From the NCBI RefSeq assembly GCF_900107995.1, contig NZ_FNUM01000001.1, positions 631,695 through 695,694 on the forward strand: a DNA stretch of 64,000 nt, written 5' to 3'. Below, piece after piece: positions 1-9,262 of this stretch. Source of the DNA: Alcanivorax sp. DSM 26293. Lineage in GTDB: Bacteria > Pseudomonadota > Gammaproteobacteria > Pseudomonadales > Alcanivoracaceae. The notes below the pieces were generated by a model that searched no databases, was not told where the DNA came from, and saw nothing but the letters and a program-made list of their open reading frames with translations. A program made the translations under genes and the position numbers. The stretch's first letter is position 1. Each line of letters starts with the position of its first letter.

Positions 1-2517
1 TTTCTGGCGGGAATCGCTGCGGCCGAAACCGTCGGTGCCCAGTACCGTATACGGTGCGTGTATCCAGGGCCGGATCTGGTCGGCAAAGGCGCGCATGTAG
101 TCGGTGGACGCGATCACCGGACCGTCGCGACCATCCAGGCATTTCTCTACCCAGGTGCGCTCGCGCTCTTTATCCGGGTTAAGGATTTCATCCCGGTCCA
201 GGCGCAGACCTTCCCGGCGCAGTTCGTTGAAGCTGGTGACACTCCACACATCTGCCGCCACCCCGAAGTCATCCCGGAGCAGCTCCGCTGCTGCTTCCAC
301 CTCGCGCAGAATGGTGCCGCAACCCAGCAACTGCACGCGGGGGGATTTCTTGGTTTTTCCCTTGCCTTCACGCAACAGGTACATGCCCCGGCGAATACCT
401 TCTTCGGCCCCCTCCGGCATGGCACCGTGCACGTAGTTTTCGTTCATCAGCGTCAGGTAATAGAAGACCTTTTCATTGTCTTCATACATGCGTTTCAAGC
501 CGTCATGGAGGATCACCGCCAGCTCATAGCTGTAGGTCGGGTCGTAACTGACACAGTTGGGGACCGTGCTGGCCAGGATGTGACTGTGACCATCCTGATG
601 CTGCAGCCCTTCCCCATTGAGCGTGGTGCGTCCAGCGGTGGCGCCCAGCAGAAAACCGCGGGCCTGACTGTCACCGGCGGCCCAGCACAGGTCGCCAACG
701 CGCTGGAAACCGAACATGGAGTAATAGATATAGAACGGGATCAGGGTGAAATCGTGCACGCTGTAGCTGGTGGCGGCGGCCAGCCAGCCGGACATGGCGC
801 CCGCTTCGTTGATCCCCTCTTCAAGGATGCGACCCTTCTTGTCTTCCCGGTAATACATGACCTGACCGGCATCCTCGGGCTCGTATTTCTGGCCACCAGA
901 GGAATAGATACCCAGTTGCCGGAACAGGCCTTCCATGCCAAAGGTACGCGCCTCATCGGGCACAATCGGCACCACCCTTTCACCGATCTGCTTGTCCTTG
1001 ATCAGCGCACTCATCATGCGCACAAACGCCATGGTGGTGGAAATCTCCCGGTCGCCACTGCCTTCCAGGAAGTTGGCAAAAATATCCAGCCCGGGCAGGG
1101 TCAGTGCCTGACTGGCCTGCTGGCGACGCACCGGCATATAACCGCCCAGCTTGTCGCGCTGTTCTTTCATGAAACGCATTTCCGGGGAGTCGGCGTCCGG
1201 CCGGTAGTAGGGCACATCCTTGAGTTCTTCGTCGGTAAACGGCATATCGAAGCGATCACGGAATTCCTTGAGACTTTCCAGATCCAGCTTCTTCATCTGA
1301 TGGGTCTTGTTGACCGCTTCACCGGCGCCGGTGGCGTACCCTTTTACGGTCTTGGCCAGAATCACCGTGGGCCGACCGGTGTGGTTCACCGCCGCATGGT
1401 AGGCCGCGTAGACCTTGAACGGATCGTGGCCACCGCGATTGAGGCGGTACACCTCATCGTCGGACATGTGCTCTACCAGCTTCTTCAGCTCCGGGTACTC
1501 ACCGAAGAAATGCTCACGAGTATAGGCGCCGCCGTTTTTCTTGTAGGCCTGGTATTCCCCGTCCACGCACTCTTCCATGCGCCGGCGCAGCAGGCCCTGG
1601 TTATCCCGTTCCAGTAGCGGATCCCAGAGTCGCCCCCAGACCACCTTGATCACATTCCAGCCGGCCCCACGGAATACGCCTTCCAGTTCCTGAATGATCT
1701 TGCCGTTACCGCGCACCGGGCCATCCAGCCGCTGCAGGTTGCAGTTGACCACAAAAATCAGGTTATCCAGTTTCTCCCTGCCAGCCAGGGCCAGGGCACC
1801 CAGAGACTCCGGCTCGTCCATTTCGCCGTCGCCCAGGAAGGCCCATACCTTGCGATCATCCTTCTGGATCAATTCACGGTTTTGCAGGTATTTCATGATA
1901 TGGGCCTGGTAGATGGCCTGGATCGGCCCCAGCCCCATGGACACGGTGGGAAACTGCCAGAAGTCCGGCATCAACCAGGGATGCGGATAGGAGGACAGGC
2001 CCTTGCCATCCACCTCCCGGCGAAAGTTATCCAGCTGCTCTTCGCTGATGCGTCCTTCCAGGTAAGCGCGGGCATACACCCCCGGCGCGGAATGGCCCTG
2101 GAAAAACACCAGGTCCCCTTCGTTCTTGTCACTGGGGGCCCGGAAGAAATGATTGAATCCCACATCGTAAAGGGTGGCGGAGGACGCAAAGGAGGCAATA
2201 TGGCCCCCCAGTTCGTCGTCATTCATGTTGGCCCGCATCACCGTGGCCAGGGCATTCCAGCGCACCAGAGAACGCACCCGGCGTTCCATGAAAATATCAC
2301 TGGGAATCGGCACTTCGTCCTTGGCGGGAATAGTATTGAGGTACGGGGTATTGAGGTGGGTTCGGTGGATGCCCTGTTCCTGGGCCTCATTGGTGATGGT
2401 ATCCAGTAACCAGGCGGCCCGCTCCGGGCCTTCGCGCTCGACGACGGACTCCAGGGCTTCAAGCCACTCCCGGGTTTCCGCCGGGTCCATATCATCAAAG
2501 AAACTTCTTTTGTGCAT
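1..2517 (-). CDS. aceE: pyruvate dehydrogenase E1 component (3' end cut by window edge)
   Basis: Homodimeric-type pyruvate dehydrogenase E1, the thiamine diphosphate enzyme that decarboxylates pyruvate and passes the acetyl group to the E2 lipoyl domain in the cytosolic PDH complex. The frame is open for 839 codons from ATG to the window edge. It starts MHKRSFFDDMDPAETREW, and the ThDP/Mg motif GDGEMDEPES...NCNLQRLDG lies at about residues 229-265. The last visible residues are GTDGFGRSDSRQK. E. coli AceE has 887 residues, so roughly 45-50 C-terminal residues fall outside. An AGGA ribosome site lies about 11 bases before the ATG. aceF would be expected next on this strand, beyond the edge. 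Confidence 0.97.
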   Translation of the reverse strand, partial: MHKRSFFDDMDPAETREWLEALESVVEREGPERAAWLLDTITNEAQEQGIHRTHLNTPYLNTIPAKDEVPIPSDIFMERRVRSLVRWNALATVMRANMNDDELGGHIASFASSATLYDVGFNHFFRAPSDKNEGDLVFFQGHSAPGVYARAYLEGRISEEQLDNFRREVDGKGLSSYPHPWLMPDFWQFPTVSMGLGPIQAIYQAHIMKYLQNRELIQKDDRKVWAFLGDGEMDEPESLGALALAGREKLDNLIFVVNCNLQRLDGPVRGNGKIIQELEGVFRGAGWNVIKVVWGRLWDPLLERDNQGLLRRRMEECVDGEYQAYKKNGGAYTREHFFGEYPELKKLVEHMSDDEVYRLNRGGHDPFKVYAAYHAAVNHTGRPTVILAKTVKGYATGAGEAVNKTHQMKKLDLESLKEFRDRFDMPFTDEELKDVPYYRPDADSPEMRFMKEQRDKLGGYMPVRRQQASQALTLPGLDIFANFLEGSGDREISTTMAFVRMMSALIKDKQIGERVVPIVPDEARTFGMEGLFRQLGIYSSGGQKYEPEDAGQVMYYREDKKGRILEEGINEAGAMSGWLAAATSYSVHDFTLIPFYIYYSMFGFQRVGDLCWAAGDSQARGFLLGATAGRTTLNGEGLQHQDGHSHILASTVPNCVSYDPTYSYELAVILHDGLKRMYEDNEKVFYYLTLMNENYVHGAMPEGAEEGIRRGMYLLREGKGKTKKSPRVQLLGCGTILREVEAAAELLRDDFGVAADVWSVTSFNELRREGLRLDRDEILNPDKERERTWVEKCLDGRDGPVIASTDYMRAFADQIRPWIHAPYTVLGTDGFGRSDSRQK

Positions 2518-2622
2518 GGGCGTGCGTCCTTTTTCGCGTTGCCAGGCGGCACGACAGGATCACTGCAGCACCGCAGAAATAAACGCCCGGGGGTGTTGGG
2601 CGAGCCACTACAAGCACTTTCC

Positions 2623-2650
2623 ATACTAGCCGCAATGACTGGCCGGTCAA
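2623..2650 (-). promoter_or_regulatory. candidate sigma-70 promoter of aceE
   Basis: Reading the minus strand, TTGACC and TAGTAT are separated by 16 bases, a good match to -35 and -10 hexamers. It would give an aceE leader of about 100 bases. The assignment is by eye only. Confidence 0.5.
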
Positions 2651-2739
2651 ATGACGATAATCACCAGAGGCGGGTCACAGGCGGATGTTTTGGTATGGCA
2701 AGATCCCTTTCAGCATGACCACTGCCGCTACAGGACGAC

Positions 2740-2757
2740 ATCAGACCTAAGTCTGAT
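2740..2757. promoter_or_regulatory. inverted repeat upstream of aceE, possible operator
   Basis: ATCAGAC and GTCTGAT form a perfect 7-4-7 inverted repeat about 90 bases upstream of the proposed aceE -35. It does not match the PdhR box known from E. coli. It could be a regulator site or a small hairpin. Confidence 0.3.
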
Positions 2758-2783
2758 CGAGAGAAAAATACTTTGACACTTCC

Positions 2784-2864
2784 CGTAGGGTGCACGGAGC
2801 CCAAGCGAACTGCACCAGTCAAAGCCGGAGTGGTGCAGTTCGCTTGGGCTCAGTGCACCCTACG
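2784..2864. repeat. long palindromic intergenic element, copy 1
   Basis: Two arms of about 33 bases (starting CGTAGGGTGCAC and ending CGAACTGCACC) form a near-perfect inverted repeat around a 15-base loop. A related copy lies between yacG and the Nudix gene. It sits 30 bases downstream of the ampE stop and could end ampDE transcription, although no T tract follows. The rest of the 376-base gap between aceE and ampE holds the aceE promoter and a small inverted repeat, and no credible gene. Confidence 0.75.
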
Positions 2865-2893
2865 CATGTCCAGAACACCTTGGGTAATTATCG

Positions 2894-3730
2894 TCAGATC
2901 ACGATGATCCACAGCGCTGACAGGATCAGCCAGATGGCAACACAGCGCAGCAGCAGCCCCTGCAGTGACTCCAGATGATCCAGGGCAGCAGACAGGGAGC
3001 CTGGCTCCCCTGACGGTGACGTTTCCAGTGCCACATTGACCACCTGCTGCAGGGAGTCGCCGCTATGCTCCTGATGCAGCCAATGGCCCCGCATTTTCTC
3101 CATCACTGCGGTGAAGTCGCCGGCCAGCGCCATGCTCAACACCAGCAATCTGTTCGCCGGCCAGCAGGCCCAGCCATCCAGGCGGGTCTGCCAGCTATTG
3201 CCCTGCTCTTCACCGGCCCGGCTCAACCAGGCCCGGTTCAGCACCACCAGAAATGCCGCACCGAAACCCAGCAGCACCAGCCAGAAAATCGCCACAAAGA
3301 GGCCCTGTTCCCGGGCCAGAATTCTTTCCGTCAGGGCACTCTGGTAGTCAGGGTCCCCCGGCGTTCCGGTCACATCGAATTCATCCGTGGCCAGAGCAGC
3401 AAAGCCTTCCGGGTCGTTCATGCGGCCACGCACCAGCAATTCATCCACGTGACGAAACTCGCTTTGCCCACCGACCAGCCACAGCATCAGTGCAATGCCC
3501 AATGCCAGCACTAGCAGCTGCCCCCAGAATCCATCTAGCCAGCACGTCAGGGCCGCAATCAGCACTGCCGGCAACAGCACCGCCAGCCACCAGACCCGTT
3601 GTCCTTGCCCCAGGCGATTGCTCCATTGCTGCAACCAGCCCTGATGACGCTGCGGATTGCTAATCCAGAGCGGCCAGCTGGTATCCAGTCTGCGTAGACC
3701 AAGCACCAGTATCAGCACCAGAAATTTCAT
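2894..3730 (-). CDS. ampE: AmpE-like inner membrane protein
   Basis: AmpE family membrane protein of 278 residues, encoded directly after ampD. Its biochemical role is poorly defined; in enterobacteria it is linked to the AmpD/beta-lactamase induction system. Hydrophobic segments are visible at the N terminus (MKFLVLILVLGL), around residues 47-85, 145-170 and at the C terminus (WLILSALWIIVI). The N-terminal half has the RRLDTSWP stretch typical of the family. The ATG overlaps the ampD stop by four bases, which suggests translational coupling. Confidence 0.88.
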   Translation of the reverse strand: MKFLVLILVLGLRRLDTSWPLWISNPQRHQGWLQQWSNRLGQGQRVWWLAVLLPAVLIAALTCWLDGFWGQLLVLALGIALMLWLVGGQSEFRHVDELLVRGRMNDPEGFAALATDEFDVTGTPGDPDYQSALTERILAREQGLFVAIFWLVLLGFGAAFLVVLNRAWLSRAGEEQGNSWQTRLDGWACWPANRLLVLSMALAGDFTAVMEKMRGHWLHQEHSGDSLQQVVNVALETSPSGEPGSLSAALDHLESLQGLLLRCVAIWLILSALWIIVI

Positions 3731-4293
3731 GCCATTTCCTCCTTGAATGCAGCCAGGCGGGCCCGGTAATCCGCCCAGTCGAAAGCGGGCCCCGGGTCGG
3801 TCTTGCGACCCGGGGCAATATGTTCATGGCCGGTGATACGGGTATCGTCAATCGCCGGATAATGGGTCTGCAACAGCCAGGTCAGCTCCGTCAATGTCGC
3901 GTACTGTGCCTCTTCATAGGGGACTGTATCTGCGCCTTCCAGCTCAATGCCGATGGAAAAATCATTACAGTTTTCCCGCCCGGCAAAGCAGGATATGCCC
4001 GCATGCCAGGCACGCTGGTCGCAGGGAACAAACTGCAACAGGCTGCCGTCGCGCCGGATAAGGAAGTGAGACGACACGGTAAGTTGGTGGATTTCGCGGA
4101 AGTAGGGATGATCGTCCGGGTTCAGGCAGTTCTGGAACAGGGCCTGAATATAATCACCGCCGAACTGCTCCGGCGGCAGGCTGATGTTATGGATCACCAG
4201 CAGGGAAATGTCATCGGGGTCGGGACGGAGGTTGAAATTGGGTGATGGACACCATTGTGCCTGGTCAACCCGGTGTTCGTTGAGGGTGAGCAC
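3727..4293 (-). CDS. ampD: 1,6-anhydro-N-acetylmuramyl-L-alanine amidase
   Basis: Cytosolic zinc amidase that removes the stem peptide from anhydro-muropeptides during peptidoglycan recycling, and so limits the AmpR-activating ligand where that system exists. The 188-residue protein has the amidase_2 fold signature. Zinc ligands are predicted at His35 (VIHN), His156 (GHEHIAPGRKTDPGPA) and Asp166, with catalytic Glu117 and Lys164, close to the positions in characterised AmpD. There is no signal peptide, as expected for the cytosolic form. The start codon is GTG, with AAGGAG about 10 bases upstream. Confidence 0.96.
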   Translation of the reverse strand: MLTLNEHRVDQAQWCPSPNFNLRPDPDDISLLVIHNISLPPEQFGGDYIQALFQNCLNPDDHPYFREIHQLTVSSHFLIRRDGSLLQFVPCDQRAWHAGISCFAGRENCNDFSIGIELEGADTVPYEEAQYATLTELTWLLQTHYPAIDDTRITGHEHIAPGRKTDPGPAFDWADYRARLAAFKEEMA

Positions 4294-4331
4294 CCGCGCT
4301 AGCTCCTTATTCCCGCGCGGTGCCGACCAAC

Positions 4332-6566
4332 CTAATGTTGAACGTTGGCCTGCATACGGCGCAGGTCGCCAATAACCGCTTCCAGAGCCCGATCGAACAG
4401 GGCTCCCTCTTCGATGAGTTTAACAGTCCCTTCATGCAGGGCAACGGCCAGGGTGTAAGCAGTAAACTCTTCCACCTTGATCCCCCGGCGGTTGGTAAAC
4501 ACCATCTTGACGCCGCCACGGATGTTGGCTGCCAGTTTGGCCCGGCGAGGTTCGTCAACCTCGACAATTTCAATCCACTGGCCCGGAGAGAGCTGGCCGG
4601 CTTTTTTCACCAGAAAATGGTTTTCCGGTAAGGCCGCGCTCTGTTCCTGCTGCTGAGGCTCCGCGGCCGGCATTTCCGGCTGCACCGCCACGCGCTCGGT
4701 TTCCAGGCCTTTAAGCAATTGCTGGTGTACATCCCGGAATTTGGTCAGCAGCTGCTTCGCTTCGGCATCATCGTAACTGATCTGACCCAGGCCATTATGG
4801 AGGGTTTTGAGCAGTTTCGGGCTGAGTGCCTTGAGCTTTTCCAGAGCGCCCTGATCGCGATGCGGGAGAACACTCCAGACGACGCCGTCGACAACCTTGA
4901 CCTGCTGTTGCCAGGCTTCACTGTCAGCCCCTTCGCGCAACCAGGTCAGGTACAGCACCTGTTGCCAGCCCTGCCGGAGCAGACGTACCACCACATCCGG
5001 TAATTGACGCCCTGCCATGCGCTTGTCCAGCACGGCCACCACTTCCTGGCGTGCCTGCTCGGCGCGGGCCTTGCCCTCTTCCGCCTCTCGGACACGTTGC
5101 TCCACCCGTTCTGAACGTGAGCGCTGACTATCAAAAAAGCCCTGGAATTCATCAAGCAGGGTGGCAAACAGGCTGGCATCATCCTCGAAATCATCGATGA
5201 TGCGGTGTACTGCATGATTGATACGCTGATACAGGTCATCCTGAATGCCCTGCTGCGGATCCCACTGGTTACCCGCCCGGGCCAGCATGTTGAGCAGCAG
5301 CCGGGCTTCGTGATTGTCATTGCTGAAGAAGGTCTTGTCGGTGATTGCCACTTTCAGCAGGGGAATCTGCAAGCGGCCGATCAACGCCTTGATCTCCGAG
5401 GGCAGGCCCTCGTCATCAAGAATAAAATCAAACAGCAGGGACACCAGGTTGATCACATCGTCATCGGCCTGATCCAGGGCATGGATGGCTTCACCATGCT
5501 CACTGTCGAGCAATTCGGAGAGATCTTCCTTCAGGTTGGCCCGCTCGCCGTCTTTCTCACTCAGGCTTCGCTCCACCCGCTGCAGGCGATTGAGCACCCC
5601 CATCAAATCATCGGAGCTGACCTGGTGAACGGAGGCCGCATTGGCCACCGGGGCGCCATTCAGATAGGGCACACCATTCTGCATGACCGCCATGGCCGCG
5701 TTCATATCAACGGCGGGCGCGGCGCCGTTCGCCGGCGCAACACCGCCCTGCATACCACGCATGGTGACCAACAGCTCTTGGAGCAAGCCGAACATCTGGT
5801 CGTTACCGCCAGCGCCAGCACCGGAGGAGGACGACTGCCCCCCCGACAGAGAACGGTTCCCGGGTTTGCGAACAGGCGCGATCGGCGCCGTTTTCATGTC
5901 CGGCAGGACCCCGGCATCCACCAACACCTTGTTGGCTTCGGACACCATAAAGCCGGTTTCCGCCATCACCTCACGCTCAAACAGCTTGAGAATGATCAGC
6001 CTGGCCTTGATGTCCAGGGACAGCTTTTCCAGCCCCTGGTTGAATGCATCCACCAACTGGCGGGGTTCCAGCGGGTTGTTGCGCTCGGTGATCTCCGCCT
6101 TGCTTTCGAACAAGTATTCCAGGCGATGACACAACACTTTCAGCTGTTCCGCGCAGCCGTTGCGGGCTCTGCGGGCCATATTGTCCAGTGCCACCGACGT
6201 TTCCAGCTCTTCTTCGTTGACCAGGGCCAAGGAGTCCAGATCAAACTTGGCATTTTCCAGAGACTCAGCCTGCTCCTGCCCCTGCCCGAGACAGGCAAAC
6301 TGATGCTGTATGGCCTGTTTCAAGCCGGCAGTGAGCCCGGCTCGCTGCACGCGCAGCTCCCGCATGGCATCAAAATAGCGCTCGCGCTCGCTGTCGGTCT
6401 CTTTCTCGGCCAGATCGTAGAGCCGGTCGTCCGCACCATCCAGCATGTCCTCAAGGTAGGAAGAGGCCACTGACACATAGCGGTCACGGACTTTTTCGAT
6501 AGGCCTGGGCAGGCTGTTGACAGCGGCTTTGCCGGCAACCGGTTTAAGCTGGGTAACCTTGGCCAT
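4332..6566 (-). CDS. DUF1631 family protein
   Basis: A 744-residue member of the DUF1631 family, whose relatives lie near nadC, ampD and pil genes in pseudomonads. Function is not established. The protein is mostly alpha-helical, with a low-complexity linker at about residues 220-300 rich in Gly, Ser, Ala and Pro. A charged, coiled-coil-like stretch follows at about 480-520 (RVREAEEGKARAEQARQE). The last 100 residues look like a compact beta-rich domain (GQWIEIVEVDEPRRAKLA, then MVFTNRRGIKVEEF). That tail resembles a degenerate PilZ-type barrel, which is inference. It begins with ATG and stands alone upstream of ampD. Confidence 0.85.
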   Translation of the reverse strand: MAKVTQLKPVAGKAAVNSLPRPIEKVRDRYVSVASSYLEDMLDGADDRLYDLAEKETDSERERYFDAMRELRVQRAGLTAGLKQAIQHQFACLGQGQEQAESLENAKFDLDSLALVNEEELETSVALDNMARRARNGCAEQLKVLCHRLEYLFESKAEITERNNPLEPRQLVDAFNQGLEKLSLDIKARLIILKLFEREVMAETGFMVSEANKVLVDAGVLPDMKTAPIAPVRKPGNRSLSGGQSSSSGAGAGGNDQMFGLLQELLVTMRGMQGGVAPANGAAPAVDMNAAMAVMQNGVPYLNGAPVANAASVHQVSSDDLMGVLNRLQRVERSLSEKDGERANLKEDLSELLDSEHGEAIHALDQADDDVINLVSLLFDFILDDEGLPSEIKALIGRLQIPLLKVAITDKTFFSNDNHEARLLLNMLARAGNQWDPQQGIQDDLYQRINHAVHRIIDDFEDDASLFATLLDEFQGFFDSQRSRSERVEQRVREAEEGKARAEQARQEVVAVLDKRMAGRQLPDVVVRLLRQGWQQVLYLTWLREGADSEAWQQQVKVVDGVVWSVLPHRDQGALEKLKALSPKLLKTLHNGLGQISYDDAEAKQLLTKFRDVHQQLLKGLETERVAVQPEMPAAEPQQQEQSAALPENHFLVKKAGQLSPGQWIEIVEVDEPRRAKLAANIRGGVKMVFTNRRGIKVEEFTAYTLAVALHEGTVKLIEEGALFDRALEAVIGDLRRMQANVQH

Positions 6567-6772
6567 GACACCCCCGGGGATAGTACTTCACCCGTTCAGT
6601 AAATGGGACTGTGGTTTTAATACTTTACTACGCTATCACACTAGCTGGGTACGAATTTTGAACTAGTTCGCACGTCACACTTTGTGTTTAAGCCACCACA
6701 AACACGTCGCCAGCTTTCCCTGCCCGCTAAATTCCCATAGCCTAAGGCCTTTTGGGGAAATGGACGAGAGCC

Positions 6773-8110
6773 ATGGAGCAAGCGGTTACCATTCTTAAAC
6801 AGATCAGCGGTTTCCTGTGGGGATGGCCGGCACTGATTCTGATTGCCGGTACCGGCATCTACCTGACCCTGATACTGCGGTTCCTGCCCCTGCGGCAGCT
6901 GGGGTTCGGTTTCAAGCAGATGTTCGGCCCCCAGACCGGGGTCGGTACCATCGGCGCAGGTGCCGCCCTGGCCACGTCCCTGTCCGCCACCATCGGTACC
7001 GGTAACATCGTGGGGGTCGCCACCGCCATTCATTCCGGTGGCCCGGGGGCGCTGGTATGGATGTGGCTGATCGCTCTGGTCGGCATGGCCACCAAATACG
7101 CGGAAGCCGTTCTGGCGGTGCAATATCGGGAAAAAGATGCCGCCGGACAATATGTTGGCGGCCCCATGTACTACATCCAGAATGGGCTGGGCCGTAACTG
7201 GCGCTGGCTGGCCATTGCCTTCGCCATCTTCGGCATGCTGGCCGGATTCGGTATCGGTAACAGCGTCCAGGCCAACTCCGTGGCCCACGGCCTGCAGGAC
7301 AGCTTTGGCTTGCCGGCATGGATTACCGGGGTAACCCTGGCCGTGCTGGTTGGCCTGGTCGTCCTGGGTGGCGTAAAACGCATCGCCTCCGTGGCCACGT
7401 TCATCGTCCCGTTCATGGCGCTGACCTATCTGCTGGCCGGCCTGGTTGTCCTGGTGGACCATGCCGAAGCGCTGCCCGCGGCTCTGGCCCTGTGCTTTGA
7501 AAGCGCCTTTACGGGCACCGCCGCCGCTGGCGGCTTCGCCGGCGCCCTGGTCAAGGAAGCCATCCGCTTCGGTATCGCCCGTGGCATCTTTTCCAATGAA
7601 GCAGGCTTGGGCAGCGCCCCCATTGCCCATGCTTCCGCCAATACCGACCACCCCGCCCGCCAGGGCTCCATCGCCATGCTGGGCACCTTTATCGATACCA
7701 TCATTGTCTGCTCCATCACCGGCCTGGCCATTGTCTCCTCCGGCGCCTGGACCAGCGGCGAGGAAGGCGCGCCGCTTTCCGCCCTGGCCTTTTCCTCCAC
7801 GTTCGGGGACTTCGGTAATGTGATCGTGGCCGGGGGGCTGGCGATCTTTGCCTTCACCACCCTGCTGGGCTGGAGCCTGTACAGCGAACGCTGCACCCAG
7901 TTCCTGTTCGGTGACCGGGCCATTCTGCCCTTTCGGGTCATCTGGGTACTGGCGGTGCCCCTGGGGGCCGTGGTCAGCCTGAACCTGGTCTGGGCATTGG
8001 CGGACATCATGAATATCCTGATGGCGATACCCAACCTGATTGCTCTGTTATTATTGTCTCCCGTGGTGGTCCGCCTGAGCCGGGAATTCTTTACCCACCG
8101 GCCGGATTGA
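6773..8110 (+). CDS. sodium:alanine symporter (AGCS family)
   Basis: Inner membrane sodium-coupled alanine or glycine symporter of 445 residues. The AGCS signature SATIGTGNIVGVATAIHSGG is present near residue 70, and about eleven hydrophobic segments can be followed to the C terminus. Conserved internal motifs include RGIFSNEAGLGSAPIAHA. I placed the start at the ATG preceded by GGACGAG, because the upstream in-frame start is TTG with no clear ribosome site. It lies between the DUF1631 gene (divergent) and nadC, and its product is unrelated to both. A strong terminator follows. Confidence 0.93.
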   Translation: MEQAVTILKQISGFLWGWPALILIAGTGIYLTLILRFLPLRQLGFGFKQMFGPQTGVGTIGAGAALATSLSATIGTGNIVGVATAIHSGGPGALVWMWLIALVGMATKYAEAVLAVQYREKDAAGQYVGGPMYYIQNGLGRNWRWLAIAFAIFGMLAGFGIGNSVQANSVAHGLQDSFGLPAWITGVTLAVLVGLVVLGGVKRIASVATFIVPFMALTYLLAGLVVLVDHAEALPAALALCFESAFTGTAAAGGFAGALVKEAIRFGIARGIFSNEAGLGSAPIAHASANTDHPARQGSIAMLGTFIDTIIVCSITGLAIVSSGAWTSGEEGAPLSALAFSSTFGDFGNVIVAGGLAIFAFTTLLGWSLYSERCTQFLFGDRAILPFRVIWVLAVPLGAVVSLNLVWALADIMNILMAIPNLIALLLLSPVVVRLSREFFTHRPD

Positions 8111-8132
8111 AGGCACCATCGCCGCATAACAC

Positions 8133-8162
8133 GACCCCGCAGGCCTGCCTGCGGGGTCTTTC
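8133..8162 (+). terminator. intrinsic terminator after the symporter gene
   Basis: GACCCCGCAGG and CCTGCGGGGTC form a GC-rich hairpin followed by TTTC. It separates the symporter gene from nadC. Confidence 0.8.
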
Positions 8163-8186
8163 ATTGAGTTCAGCACCGAGAACAGC

Positions 8187-9059
8187 ATGACCATCACCCT
8201 GCCCGACTATGTGCGTGACGACATTCAGCGCAACGTAAGCTTTGCCCTGGAAGAAGACATCCGCAGCGGTGACATCACCGCCCAGCTCATCGACGCCGAT
8301 AGCGAAAGCACCGCCACCATCATCACCCGCGAAAACGCCGTCATGTGCGGCATTCCCTGGGCGGATGAAGTGTTCCGGCAACTGGGCGATGTGCAGATTG
8401 AGTGGCATGTGGAGGATGGTGATCGACTGACTGCGGACACCACCCTGTGCACCCTGAGAGGCAATACCCGCCAGATTCTCACCGGCGAGCGAACTGCGCT
8501 GAACTTCCTGCAAACCCTGATGGGCACCGCCACCACGGCGCGCCGCTATGCGGATGCTGTGGCAGGCACCACCGTGACGATTCTGGATACGCGGAAAACC
8601 CTGCCCGGCCTGCGAGCTGGCCAGAAATACGCCGTCCTCTGCGGCGGCTGCCAGAACCATCGTGTGGGGCTGTACGATGCGTTTCTGATCAAGGAAAACC
8701 ATGTGGCGGCCTGCGGAGGAATCACCGCCGCCATTGAGCGCGCCCGGGCACTGGCGCCAGAGAAGAAGATTATTGTGGAAGTGGAAACGCTGGCGGAGCT
8801 GGAGGAAGCGGCTGCGCTGAAGCCGGATCAGATTATGTTGGATAACTTTAATGCCAACATGTTGAAATCGGCAGACGATATAGCTACTCGGCAGTCGTGT
8901 CTCGAAGTATCTGGCAATCTCACCGTAGACAATGCCGCCTCTTTGCCTTCAAGTCGCCAATGGTTTTTATCATCTGGCGCATTAACCAAACATATCTGGG
9001 CAATAGACCTGTCCTTGCGCGTGCAGTCCCAAGCGGATATTGCTCAATCAAAAATCTGA
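8187..9059 (+). CDS. nadC: nicotinate-nucleotide pyrophosphorylase (quinolinate phosphoribosyltransferase)
   Basis: Makes nicotinate mononucleotide from quinolinate and PRPP in de novo NAD synthesis (cytosol). The 290-residue protein shows LDTRKTLPGLR, KYAVLCGGCQNHR, LIKENHV and MLDNFN, the substrate-binding motifs of the family. The C-terminal part is odd. From about base 8875 the DNA becomes more AT-rich, the usual TGVDxIS motif is replaced by SRQWFLSS at residues 256-263, and the protein runs about ten residues past the usual end. The motifs GALTKH and AIDLS are kept in frame. It is probably still functional, but the tail may have been exchanged or altered by compensating indels. Confidence 0.93.
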   Translation: MTITLPDYVRDDIQRNVSFALEEDIRSGDITAQLIDADSESTATIITRENAVMCGIPWADEVFRQLGDVQIEWHVEDGDRLTADTTLCTLRGNTRQILTGERTALNFLQTLMGTATTARRYADAVAGTTVTILDTRKTLPGLRAGQKYAVLCGGCQNHRVGLYDAFLIKENHVAACGGITAAIERARALAPEKKIIVEVETLAELEEAAALKPDQIMLDNFNANMLKSADDIATRQSCLEVSGNLTVDNAASLPSSRQWFLSSGALTKHIWAIDLSLRVQSQADIAQSKI

Positions 9060-9171
9060 GCGACAGAAAACGAAATCTTGTTATTCCCGGCAGAGCCAAG
9101 GAGCGAATAGCGCCACAGTCAAGAAGCATCGGCATATACTCGCCAAGCTCTAAAAGGCCAACCCCTTCACG

Positions 9172-9206
9172 AAAAAGCCCCTGTCAGTATTTTGACAGGG
9201 GCCTTA
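9172..9206 (-). terminator. hairpin terminator between nadC and pilA
   Basis: GCCCCTGTCA and TGACAGGGGC form a perfect stem. On the minus strand it is followed by a run of five T, so it would act best on pilA transcripts. On the plus strand it may also stop nadC. Confidence 0.65.
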
Positions 9207-9211
9207 AGAAG

Positions 9212-9244
9212 AAAGGAGGCTATATCCTTTCCATAGCCTCCTTT
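9212..9244 (-). terminator. second, bidirectional hairpin 3' of pilA
   Basis: AAAGGAGGCTAT and ATAGCCTCCTTT make a 12-bp perfect stem with A and T tails on both sides. It lies 18 bases after the pilA stop. Together with the neighbouring hairpin it isolates pilA from nadC. Confidence 0.75.
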
Positions 9245-9262
9245 CAGTGCTAAGCACCAAAC

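Noticed and set aside
58-1617. Plus-strand open frame of 519 codons
   Set aside because: Antisense to aceE, whose minus-strand frame is open to the window edge with clear pyruvate dehydrogenase motifs.
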